Position numbers and translations under genes: made by a program. From an uncultured Flavobacteriia bacterium (GTDB lineage Bacteria > Bacteroidota > Bacteroidia > Flavobacteriales_D > Crocinitomicaceae): a stretch of 5,773 nucleotides of DNA. Below the pieces are notes generated by a model, which did not search any database, was not told the DNA's origin, and saw nothing but the letters and a program-made list of their open reading frames with translations. The DNA lies in contig CAISOQ010000256.1 of the NCBI GenBank assembly GCA_903887095.1, forward strand, positions 1-5,773. The letters run 5' to 3'. Positions 1 to 5,773 of the stretch are shown here, piece after piece. Every line of letters begins with the position of its first letter. Within the stretch, counting starts at the first letter, position 1.

Positions 1-876
1 CGACTTATACTCATTGTTAACGATTGAAAAGAATCGCTCTACTTCACTTTTCAATTTTGCCTCTTCTTCTTTATTAGCTGCGATAACACACGTTGCTTCT
101 CTTGGAATAGCATTGCGCAAACTTCCTCCGTCGAAATTCAAAAGTTGAATTTCTGTCAACGAATACAAATGATATAAAAGGCGATTTAAAATCTTATTGG
201 CATTCCCTCTCCCCTTGTCAATGTCCATTCCAGAGTGGCCGCCTAGCAATCCATTTACTGTAATTTTAAAATTTTTAAAATCTTCTTTAACAGGAACTTG
301 GTTGTAATTATATGAAGTATTGGTATCAATTCCACCAGCACATCCAATTGACAATTCATCGTCATCTTCTGTGTCTAGATTTAATAAAATTTTACCCTGA
401 AAATTAGACCCATCTAATTGCATGGCACCTGTCATTCCAGTTTCTTCATCGATCGTAAAAAGACATTCCAATGCTGGATGAGGAATGTCAGTGGAGGACA
501 AAATCGCCATAATTGTCGCCACACCTATTCCGTTGTCAGCGCCTAAAGTTGTTCCATTTGCCCTTACCCAATCTCCGTCAACTATCATTTCAATTCCTTG
601 CTCTTCAAAGTTGAAATCAGTTGTTGCATTCTTTTGATGCACCATATCCAAATGAGATTGAAGTATCAAGGTCGTCCTGTCCTCCATTCCTGAAGTTGCA
701 GGTTTTTTAATGATGACGTTTTGAATTTTGTCAGTTTTGGTTTCCAACCCTAGTTTTTTTCCAAAATTCATCATGAATTCAATGACACGCTCCTCTTTTT
801 TTGAAGGTCTTGGAACGGCATTTAAATCTGCGAAATGATTCCACAATACTTTTGGTTCAAGGATTCTTACTGACAT
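1..876 (-). CDS. pepD: Xaa-His dipeptidase PepD (M20C metallopeptidase), C-terminal part outside window
   Basis: Cytoplasmic di-zinc aminopeptidase of the M20C family (PepD, aminoacyl-histidine dipeptidase), which hydrolyses dipeptides, classically Xaa-His such as carnosine, in peptide turnover. Translating the reverse strand from the ATG at 874-876 gives 292 open codons to the window edge; family members are about 480-490 residues, so roughly 60% is present. Visible family features are the metal motif SHLDMV (His75, Asp77), ADNGIG (Asp114, expected bridging ligand), the catalytic TIDEETG (Glu144/Glu145), LNLDTE (Asp168) and the lid motif GGHSGMDIDKGRGNAN (His214). The last metal-binding His should lie in the missing C-terminal part. 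The gene begins 17 bases after the VF530-family gene stop, with no promoter or terminator evident between them, so it is probably the third gene of the ettA transcript. No frameshift is seen. Family assignment is very secure; actual substrate range is inferred from the family. Confidence 0.95.
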   Translation of the reverse strand, partial: MSVRILEPKVLWNHFADLNAVPRPSKKEERVIEFMMNFGKKLGLETKTDKIQNVIIKKPATSGMEDRTTLILQSHLDMVHQKNATTDFNFEEQGIEMIVDGDWVRANGTTLGADNGIGVATIMAILSSTDIPHPALECLFTIDEETGMTGAMQLDGSNFQGKILLNLDTEDDDELSIGCAGGIDTNTSYNYNQVPVKEDFKNFKITVNGLLGGHSGMDIDKGRGNANKILNRLLYHLYSLTEIQLLNFDGGSLRNAIPREATCVIAANKEEEAKLKSEVERFFSIVNNEYKS

Positions 877-893
877 TTTCTTATATTTTAAAA

Positions 894-1112
894 TTATTTA
901 TCTTTTTTAAACTCAACAATTCTTTCTAAATACAATTGCTCAACTTTTGCTCTGGCCCATGGAGTGCGACGCAAAAACTTCAAACTGCTCTTTACGCTTG
1001 GATCATTTTTAAAACAATTGATTGGCACAAGATAGCCCATATGCTCCCACCCGAGTTCATCCACCAACTCAACGATCATTTGCTCAAGTGTGATACCGTG
1101 TAATGGATCCAT
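894..1112 (-). CDS. VF530-family (DUF2132) small putative DNA-binding protein
   Basis: A complete 72-residue protein of the VF530/DUF2132 family, named after a Vibrio fischeri protein of known structure. Family members are usually 70-90 residues and are annotated as DNA-binding, but their physiological role is not established. The family's core is clearly present: DPLHGITLEQMIVELV (residues 2-17), LGWEHMG (20-26), the hallmark INCFKNDPSVKSSLKFLRRT (31-50) and PWARAKVEQLY (51-61), then a Lys-rich tail. The chosen ATG (1110-1112) gives the usual N-terminus just before the PLHG motif. The gene lies 22 bases after the ettA stop and 17 bases before pepD, all on the same strand, which points to co-transcription. 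No Shine-Dalgarno sequence is visible, as is usual in Bacteroidota. Family call is firm; DNA binding is known for the family only by annotation and is not visible here. Confidence 0.92.
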   Translation of the reverse strand: MDPLHGITLEQMIVELVDELGWEHMGYLVPINCFKNDPSVKSSLKFLRRTPWARAKVEQLYLERIVEFKKDK

Positions 1113-1134
1113 ATCAGTTTACGTGATTTACAGT

Positions 1135-2817
1135 CTAAACTAATTTTCTGTATTTGATACGCTTTGGACCATTGTCACCAAGGCGCTTTTTACGGTTTTC
1201 CTCATATTCCGTGTATGAACCTTCAAACCAATACACTTGCGAATCACCTTCAAAAGCCAGAATGTGTGTACATATTCTGTCCAGGAACCAACGGTCGTGA
1301 GAAATGACCACCGCACATCCTGCAAAATTTTGTATCCCTTCTTCAAGCGCTCTTAATGTATTGACGTCGATATCATTTGTTGGCTCATCCAAAAGAAGTA
1401 CGTTCGCCTCTGTTTTCAAAGTCATCGCGAGATGCAATCGATTTCGCTCTCCACCGGACAAAATTCCCACCTTTTTATTCTGATCAGCACCATTAAAGTT
1501 GAATTTAGATAGGTATGCCCTGGAAATAATCTTTTGATTACCAACTTCCACGTATTCCAAACCATTCGAAACCACTTCATAAACTGTTTTATCTGGATGA
1601 ATATCCTTGTGGGTCTGATCGACATAACCAATTTTCACAGTTTCACCAACTTTAAAGGAACCACCATCAGGATGTAATTCTTCCATGATCATTTTAAAGA
1701 TGGTCGTTTTTCCTGCACCATTTGGCCCGATTACACCAACGATTCCTGCCGGCGGCAACTTAAAATTCAAGTCATCATACAAAAGTTTTTCACCAAAAGA
1801 TTTAGCAACATGATCTGCATCGATAACGTTATTACCTAAACGTGGACCATTTGGAATAGGCATTTCCAACAAGGCTTCTTTGTCTTTTAAATCTTCAGCG
1901 AGCATCTTGTCATAGTTAGCCAAACGTGCTTTACTTTTCGCTTGTCTTGCCTTTGGATTCAGGCGCACCCATTCCAACTCACGCGCCAACATTTTTTGAC
2001 GTTTTGATTCGGACTTCTCTTCTTCTTTTAAACGGTTTCCTTTTTGCTCCAACCACGAAGTGTAATTCCCTTTCCATGGAATACCTTCTCCTCTATCCAA
2101 TTCAAGAATCCAACCAGCAACATTATCAAGGAAATAACGGTCGTGCGTAACGGCTATCACCGTCCCCTTGTATTGCTGCAAATGCTGCTCTAGCCATTCA
2201 ATCGATTCAGCATCCAAGTGGTTGGTAGGCTCATCTAAAAGTAAAATATCCGGATTTTGAAGCAACAATCGACACAAGGCTACACGTCGTTTTTCACCTC
2301 CAGAAAGTGTTGAAATCAATTGATCATCTGGTGGGCAGCGAAGTGCATCCATTGCTCGGTCCAGTTTCGTATCCAATTCCCATGCATCAAGCGCATCAAT
2401 CTTATCTTGAACAACACCTTGACGAGCGATCAACTTGTCCATTTTATCCGGATCATTCAAGACTTCTTCATCCATGAATGCATTGTTGATTTCTTCGTAC
2501 TCTTTTAAGACATCCACCGTTTCCTGCGCCCCTTCCATTACAACCTCTTTCACTGTTTTGTTCAGATCAAGTTCTGGCTCTTGCGGAAGATATCCAACGG
2601 AATATCCCGGAGAAAAAACGACATCCCCTTGGTATGATTTGTCTAATCCTGCTATAATTTTCATTACAGTGGATTTACCAGATCCATTTAAACCGATGAT
2701 TCCGATCTTCGCACCGTAGAAAAATGATAAATAAATATCCTTGATTATTTGTTTCCCTTGAGGTGTAACTTTAGAAACACCTACCATTGAAAAAATGACC
2801 TTTTTATCGTCTGACAT
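1135..2817 (-). CDS. ettA: Energy-dependent translational throttle protein EttA (ABC-F ATPase)
   Basis: ABC-F protein with two ATPase domains that binds the ribosomal E site and, in E. coli, gates the first elongation step according to the ADP/ATP ratio. It has no membrane domain and acts on ribosomes in the cytoplasm. From the ATG at 2815-2817 it is 560 residues (E. coli EttA is 555). Domain 1 has Walker A GLNGSGKST (42-50), signature LSGGE (171-175), Walker B LLLDEPTNHLD (192-202, catalytic Glu196) and switch THDR (224-227). The EttA-type arm lies at about 87-130. The P-site tRNA interaction linker (about 255-318) carries the EttA-like KGNYTSWLEQK, ELEWVR and KSKARLANYD. Domain 2 has GPNGAGKTT (364-372), LSGGE (453-457), LLLDEPTNDID (474-484, Glu478) and SHDR (506-509). 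An upstream in-frame TTG at 2836-2838 would add seven residues (MFFQILI), but it lies inside the likely -7 promoter box, so MSDDKK is preferred. Both sites look catalytically intact. Confidence 0.96.
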   Translation of the reverse strand: MSDDKKVIFSMVGVSKVTPQGKQIIKDIYLSFFYGAKIGIIGLNGSGKSTVMKIIAGLDKSYQGDVVFSPGYSVGYLPQEPELDLNKTVKEVVMEGAQETVDVLKEYEEINNAFMDEEVLNDPDKMDKLIARQGVVQDKIDALDAWELDTKLDRAMDALRCPPDDQLISTLSGGEKRRVALCRLLLQNPDILLLDEPTNHLDAESIEWLEQHLQQYKGTVIAVTHDRYFLDNVAGWILELDRGEGIPWKGNYTSWLEQKGNRLKEEEKSESKRQKMLARELEWVRLNPKARQAKSKARLANYDKMLAEDLKDKEALLEMPIPNGPRLGNNVIDADHVAKSFGEKLLYDDLNFKLPPAGIVGVIGPNGAGKTTIFKMIMEELHPDGGSFKVGETVKIGYVDQTHKDIHPDKTVYEVVSNGLEYVEVGNQKIISRAYLSKFNFNGADQNKKVGILSGGERNRLHLAMTLKTEANVLLLDEPTNDIDVNTLRALEEGIQNFAGCAVVISHDRWFLDRICTHILAFEGDSQVYWFEGSYTEYEENRKKRLGDNGPKRIKYRKLV

Positions 2818-2835
2818 AATTAAAATTTGAAAGAA

Positions 2836-2870
2836 CAAATTTACTTATTTACGAGGAATATGGGTACAAA
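2836..2870 (-). promoter_or_regulatory. Putative Bacteroidota-type promoter of the ettA-VF530-pepD cluster
   Basis: Reading the minus strand, TAAATTTG (2836-2843) matches the Bacteroidota -7 consensus TAnnTTTG exactly. TTTG (2867-2870) lies 23 bases upstream as a -33 candidate, at the long end of the spacing reported for flavobacterial promoters. Transcription would start about 5-7 bases below the -7 box, leaving a leader of roughly a dozen bases before the ettA ATG. The -33 box is built into the U-tract of the upstream gene's terminator. Match and position are seen directly; activity is inferred. Confidence 0.55.
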
Positions 2871-2895
2871 AAAAGGTCCACATTGAGACCTTCTT
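2866..2895 (-). terminator. Rho-independent terminator of the DUF5684-like gene
   Basis: On the minus strand AAGGTC (2887-2892) pairs with GACCTT (2873-2878) around an eight-base loop. The stem extends outward through one G-U and two A-U pairs into the U-tract and inward by a possible U-G pair. A run of seven T (2868-2874 on the complement) follows, the first two belonging to the stem. It lies about 20-50 bases after the stop of the membrane protein gene at 2917. There is no T-run on the other side, so it works on the minus strand only. Confidence 0.8.
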
Positions 2896-2916
2896 CAGTA
2901 ATTTTAGTTATTAAAA

Positions 2917-3330
2917 TCAAGCATCAAGAATGTCGCCATTCATGTCAGCATCCGAATTATCATATGTCGCATCACCAAAAGCTAAAATTGCAAGAAAAAT
3001 GATGCTTAGAAATATCAATCCGACTGCAAAACCGTCACTTTTTCCAAATGCTCTTGAAAGACGAATATTGTCAAGAATTGAAATAACCAATACTGCAATA
3101 CTTCCTAGAACTGGAACAGCACCAAGAAAATACAACAACATCCACCATCCTGGTCTTTTTACAATTTGAGTATATACATATAGATTGTAAAATGGTATTA
3201 ATACAGCCCATCCAGGTTGATTGGCTTTTTCGAAAATTTTCCACATAACAATTATAGCAAAAACGGCAAATGCCAGAAGGACAATCATTAGCGGTCCCAA
3301 CATACTTAACGCATCAGATTCTGAATACAT
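2917..3330 (-). CDS. DUF5684-like small integral membrane protein
   Basis: A complete 137-residue inner-membrane protein of unknown function. Three hydrophobic segments are visible at about residues 11-30, 62-87 and 100-118. Between the first two lies the typical pattern WKIFEKANQPGWAVLIPFYN (30-49) followed by a second aromatic motif, KRPGWWMLLYFLG (58-70). Further on, an amphipathic stretch IRLSRAFGKSDGFAVGL (89-105) precedes the last helix. This arrangement (KAxxPGWAxLIPxYN, PxWW, FGK) is that of the DUF5684 family as I know it; the family has no established function. The C-terminal tail (about 119-137) is rich in Asp and Asn and should be soluble. The gene is monocistronic by context: it has its own terminator downstream and a divergent neighbour upstream. 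The ATG at 3328-3330 fits the expected short N-terminus. Confidence 0.82.
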   Translation of the reverse strand: MYSESDALSMLGPLMIVLLAFAVFAIIVMWKIFEKANQPGWAVLIPFYNLYVYTQIVKRPGWWMLLYFLGAVPVLGSIAVLVISILDNIRLSRAFGKSDGFAVGLIFLSIIFLAILAFGDATYDNSDADMNGDILDA

Positions 3331-3433
3331 AGTGATTAAATTTAAAGGTTTTAACTAAAGTATATCTTTACTCGTTAAAACATTAATTTATATTTACTTT
3401 GTTTTCCACAATGAAGAATTCAAAAGTTTTAAG
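3331..3433. promoter_or_regulatory. Divergent intergenic region with promoters for both flanking genes
   Basis: This 103-base AT-rich spacer must carry the start signals of the membrane protein gene (minus strand) and the lipoprotein/hydrolase pair (plus strand). Only imperfect boxes are visible. On the plus strand TTACTTTG (3394-3401) differs from TAnnTTTG by one base. On the minus strand TACTTTAG (3355-3362) also differs by one base. Neither has a clear TTTG at the right distance. An eight-codon open frame (3411-3437) sits just before the lipoprotein start. No convincing operator or riboswitch was recognised. Confidence 0.4.
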
Positions 3434-4060
3434 ATGAAAAAAATACACCTACTCCTATTTTCTTCTTTTATTCTCTTTTTGTCATGCAAAAAAAAGAGCG
3501 CCGATTTCGTGATCAAAGGCTTGGTTTCAGACGCAACTTTTTCACAACCACTATCAAATGCTACTGTGAAATTCTATCAAATTCCGGTTGGGTCAACAGA
3601 ACAAGTGCTAATTGCCTCATCAAAAACTGATGCTCAGGGAAATTATACATTTTCTTTTCCTCGTGAAAAAATGGAAAAATACCGTTTACTTATCAGTAAA
3701 TCCAATTACTTCTTAATTGATGAAACAATTTACTTCTCTGAATTAAGTCTGGAATCAGATTACATTAAAAATTGCAGTACAACCGCTATGTCATGGGCTA
3801 AATTGACATTTCATAATTTAAACCCGCAGGCCGTTGATCATTTGCAATATATTAAACAAAGCGGCAAGAATGGTTGCATGGAGTGCTGTCCTACTTCCTA
3901 CCAGGATTATTACGGAAGCCTTGATACTTCTATTTACTGCATCAATGATGGAAATACCGATTACTCTTATTTATATTGGGTTCTTGGGACTTCTGACCAA
4001 GGCAGCAGAACAGTTTTCACAACTGCCTTTGATACGTCAGAAGTAATTTTGAATTATTAG
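3434..4060 (+). CDS. Putative lipoprotein with transthyretin/CnaB-like beta domain
   Basis: A complete 208-residue predicted lipoprotein of unknown function. The N-terminus has the form MKK, a hydrophobic core (4-16) and a lipobox LSC, so signal peptidase II should cleave before Cys18. The mature protein starts CKKKSADF and lacks the acidic residues that follow Cys in known Bacteroidota surface-export signals, so a periplasm-facing position is plausible. Residues 25-90 read like a carboxypeptidase-regulatory/CnaB-type beta sandwich: VIKGLVSDATFSQPLSNATV, then KTDAQGNYTFSFP and YRLLISKSNYF. The C-terminal half (about 110-208) is not recognised. It contains Cys114, a CMECC cluster (148, 151, 152) and Cys169. 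Only 24 bases separate it from the downstream M20 hydrolase, so co-transcription is likely and a shared role in the envelope is possible. The start at 3434 is fixed by the signal peptide. The lipoprotein call is firm, the beta domain probable, the function unknown. Confidence 0.85.
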   Translation: MKKIHLLLFSSFILFLSCKKKSADFVIKGLVSDATFSQPLSNATVKFYQIPVGSTEQVLIASSKTDAQGNYTFSFPREKMEKYRLLISKSNYFLIDETIYFSELSLESDYIKNCSTTAMSWAKLTFHNLNPQAVDHLQYIKQSGKNGCMECCPTSYQDYYGSLDTSIYCINDGNTDYSYLYWVLGTSDQGSRTVFTTAFDTSEVILNY

Positions 4061-4084
4061 TTTTTTTCTTTTGCCAAACTAGCA

Positions 4085-5551
4085 ATGCGATTAAAAAAAG
4101 TTTTTCTATTCAGCTCCATTTGTTTAGGGGCGCTGGTTGTGTTTCTTTTTATCAATACTTTGAGATTCCAAACAAGACAGTTGCATTTTGCTCCCATCAA
4201 ACATGTTGAATCAACTAATTCGTCCATAATTAGACTGAGTAAAGCCATTCAGTATCAAACTATTTCGAACCAAGAAAACAAAAGGATTGATACTAATGAA
4301 TTTTATAATTTTCACACGTTTTTAAAACATTATTTCCCTTTCATCGATTCTGCTTTACTTCTTAAGAAAATCAACCGTTTAAGCCTACTTTACGAATGGA
4401 AAGGAAGTGATCCAACATTGCGTCCAATTTTATTAATGGCTCATCAAGACGTTGTTCCTGTGGAAGCAATAACCCTTTCAGATTGGTCTCACCCGCCTTT
4501 TCAAGGGGCAATAAAAAAAGGATTCATCTACGGAAGAGGTACGCTCGATGTTAAAAGTGGCATTACGGCACAAATGGAAGCTATAGAATATTTAATCGCT
4601 CATAATTACAAACCGAAAAGAACTATTTTCCTTGCCTATGGTCATGACGAAGAAGTTGGAGGAAAGCAAGGTGCGCTGAGAATTGCTGAATACCTTCGAT
4701 TAAAAAAGGTCCAACTTAAATTTGTTTTGGATGAGGGTGGCTCCATTATAAAAGGAATTGTGCCGGGTATTAGAAAGCCCATAGCGATAATTGGGGTTGC
4801 TGAAAAGGGGTATTTAAGTTTAGAATTGACCGCTAAAGAAAAAGGAGGACACAGTTCAATGCCTCCAAAGGAGAGTGCAATTGGGATTTTAAGCTCCGCC
4901 ATTAAGAATTTAGAAAACTATGTTTTCCCATCACGAATGAGCGGTGTGGGCTCAATAATGTTCGATTACATAAGTCCAGAAATGAATTTCGGGTTACGTT
5001 TCGCTATTGCTAACAAGTGGCTTTTTTCTTCTTTTATTGAACAAAAGCTTGATATGAATAATGCCACGCGTGCAACTTTACATACAACAATGGCTACAAC
5101 TGTTTTTAAAGCTGGAGAAAAAGAAAACGTCCTCCCGACTAAAGCCAAGGCAATTATTAACTTTAGGATCATGCCTGGGGAAACTATTTCACAAGTAATT
5201 GAGCGAGTTAAGGAAATAATTGATGACCCCAGAATTCATATTAAAACGAATGGTAAATTCAATTACGAACCATCGATTGTTTCAAATCCTTCATCCCCCA
5301 CTTTTCGTTTGATGCAAAAAACAGCTAAACAGGTTTTTCCTGATTTAATCGTTGCACCATATCTAGTTCTGGGAAGCACTGATTCAAGACATTATAAAAA
5401 TCTCACAAAAAACATTTACAGATTTGTACCTTTTCGTTTAGAACCTTCTGACTTGAATAGAATTCATGGAATTAATGAACGTATTTCAATAAAAACCTAC
5501 AAAGAGGGAATCAACTTTTACATTCAATTGATTCGAAATTCGACCAAATGA
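4085..5551 (+). CDS. Membrane-anchored M20 metallohydrolase, PM20D1 / carboxypeptidase S-like
   Basis: A complete 488-residue di-zinc M20 peptidase resembling PM20D1 (N-fatty-acyl-amino-acid synthase/hydrolase) and yeast carboxypeptidase S (Gly-Xaa carboxypeptidase). Residues 6-25 form one hydrophobic segment after MRLKK, without a usable lipobox, so this is a signal anchor with the enzyme probably in the periplasm. Expected active-site residues are present: LLMAHQDVVPV (His120, Asp122), GRGTLDVKSG (Asp155, bridging), GHDEEVGG (Glu189 general base, Glu190), VLDEGG (Asp216), the lid motif GGHSSMPPKESAIG (His256) and a C-terminal RIHGINERI (His461). The lid domain spans about 235-385. The stretches FQGAIKKGFIYGRGTLD, KENVLPTKAKAIINFRI and TDSRHY are especially PM20D1-like. 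It follows the lipoprotein gene by 24 bases and converges on the gene at the right edge. The M20 family is certain; N-acyl amino acid as substrate is inference, and a peptide carboxypeptidase role remains possible. Confidence 0.93.
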   Translation: MRLKKVFLFSSICLGALVVFLFINTLRFQTRQLHFAPIKHVESTNSSIIRLSKAIQYQTISNQENKRIDTNEFYNFHTFLKHYFPFIDSALLLKKINRLSLLYEWKGSDPTLRPILLMAHQDVVPVEAITLSDWSHPPFQGAIKKGFIYGRGTLDVKSGITAQMEAIEYLIAHNYKPKRTIFLAYGHDEEVGGKQGALRIAEYLRLKKVQLKFVLDEGGSIIKGIVPGIRKPIAIIGVAEKGYLSLELTAKEKGGHSSMPPKESAIGILSSAIKNLENYVFPSRMSGVGSIMFDYISPEMNFGLRFAIANKWLFSSFIEQKLDMNNATRATLHTTMATTVFKAGEKENVLPTKAKAIINFRIMPGETISQVIERVKEIIDDPRIHIKTNGKFNYEPSIVSNPSSPTFRLMQKTAKQVFPDLIVAPYLVLGSTDSRHYKNLTKNIYRFVPFRLEPSDLNRIHGINERISIKTYKEGINFYIQLIRNSTK

Positions 5552-5576
5552 CGATTCGTGTAAACGGCTTGAAATT

Positions 5577-5773
5577 TTAATTATCTAAAGAATTCCTTAA
5601 CATCTGCGTCAACTGCCTGTTGTACGTTTCTATCAGGTACTTCAAATAGTTAGGTGTGCTCTTTGCAATACATTTCGTGTACTGCTTTAAACGGTATTCA
5701 ATATGTTCTTGAAGTGTACTAAGCAATTCAATTGAGCGGTCAAAATCATTCGTGGCATCCAATAATACTTCAA
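5577..5773 (-). CDS. Hypothetical helical protein, C-terminal part only
   Basis: An open frame enters from the right edge and ends at a TAA (5577-5579). At least 65 codons are visible and the frame stays open to the edge. A TTG within it at 5760-5762 could act as a start, but the reading frame continues upstream as Glu-Val-Leu, so the true start is probably outside the window. The visible part is polar, charged and almost free of Gly, with heptad-like Leu/Ile spacing (IELLSTLQEHIEYRL, then YLKYLIETYNRQLTQML), which suggests two or three amphipathic helices, perhaps a helical bundle. No signal peptide, membrane segment or known motif is seen. It converges on the M20 hydrolase gene with 25 bases between stops. 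I do not recognise the family. It is judged real because it fills the remaining space with sensible composition, but at this length that is not certain. Confidence 0.55.
   Translation of the reverse strand, partial: EVLLDATNDFDRSIELLSTLQEHIEYRLKQYTKCIAKSTPNYLKYLIETYNRQLTQMLRNSLDN

Noticed and set aside
1926..2719. Open frames on the plus strand opposite ettA
   Set aside because: They are antisense to a fully conserved ABC-F gene, have low-complexity composition and match no known family; they are by-products of ettA codon usage.
3336..3345. Perfect ten-base palindrome TTAAATTTAA near the membrane gene start
   Set aside because: It consists only of A and T in an AT-rich spacer and has no second copy, so chance is the simplest explanation.
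4061..4084. T-rich run after the lipoprotein stop as a terminator
   Set aside because: There is no GC-containing hairpin before the T-run, and the next gene on the same strand begins immediately, so read-through is expected.
4085..4130. Possible lipoprotein signal in the hydrolase (Cys13 in the hydrophobic segment)
   Set aside because: The residues before Cys13 are Ser-Ser-Ile; Ile at the -1 position does not fit a lipobox, and the hydrophobic stretch continues well beyond it, so a transmembrane anchor is the better reading.
4057..5172. Open frames on the minus strand opposite the M20 hydrolase
   Set aside because: They lie opposite the conserved metal-binding and lid motifs, show no family resemblance and have no start signals.
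1..5773. CRISPR array, tRNA or rRNA genes, insertion sequences, phage or defence genes
   Set aside because: Nearly all bases are accounted for by conserved coding regions; no direct-repeat series, terminal inverted repeats, transposase motifs or tRNA-like cloverleaf was noticed on either strand.

Overview
The window looks like an ordinary chromosomal segment from a Bacteroidota bacterium, most likely a flavobacterium-like lineage. The evidence is AT-rich DNA, starts without clear Shine-Dalgarno sequences, one near-ideal Bacteroidota-type promoter (TTTG / TAnnTTTG), and a lipoprotein followed by Lys residues after the lipobox Cys. The protein set (EttA, a VF530-family protein, PepD, a DUF5684-like membrane protein and a PM20D1-like M20 hydrolase) fits this. 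The assignment rests on these features only, not on a database search.

Layout. From 1 to 2817 the minus strand carries a tight three-gene cluster, read right to left: ettA (ABC-F translation factor, 1135-2817), a 72-residue VF530-family protein (894-1112) and pepD (Xaa-His dipeptidase, cut by the left edge). The gaps are 22 and 17 bases, so one transcript is likely. A candidate promoter lies directly upstream of ettA. It overlaps the U-tract of a good Rho-independent terminator (about 2866-2895) that ends the next minus-strand gene, a three-helix membrane protein (2917-3330).

A 103-base divergent spacer (3331-3433) separates that membrane gene from a plus-strand pair: a lipoprotein with a transthyretin/CnaB-like beta domain (3434-4060), and 24 bases later a membrane-anchored M20 metallohydrolase resembling PM20D1 / carboxypeptidase S (4085-5551). 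At the right edge a minus-strand gene enters (5577 to beyond 5773), converging on the hydrolase with 25 bases between the stop codons. Its product is helical and not recognised.

How they fit together. The left cluster is housekeeping: translation gating by EttA and cytoplasmic dipeptide breakdown by PepD. The most interesting part is the lipoprotein/hydrolase pair. Both proteins appear to be tethered in the envelope and are probably co-transcribed. The hydrolase is closest to enzymes that cleave or form N-acyl amino acids, a chemistry relevant to the amino-acid-containing lipids of Bacteroidota. That link is an inference. I found no RNA genes, CRISPR array, insertion sequence, prophage or defence system.
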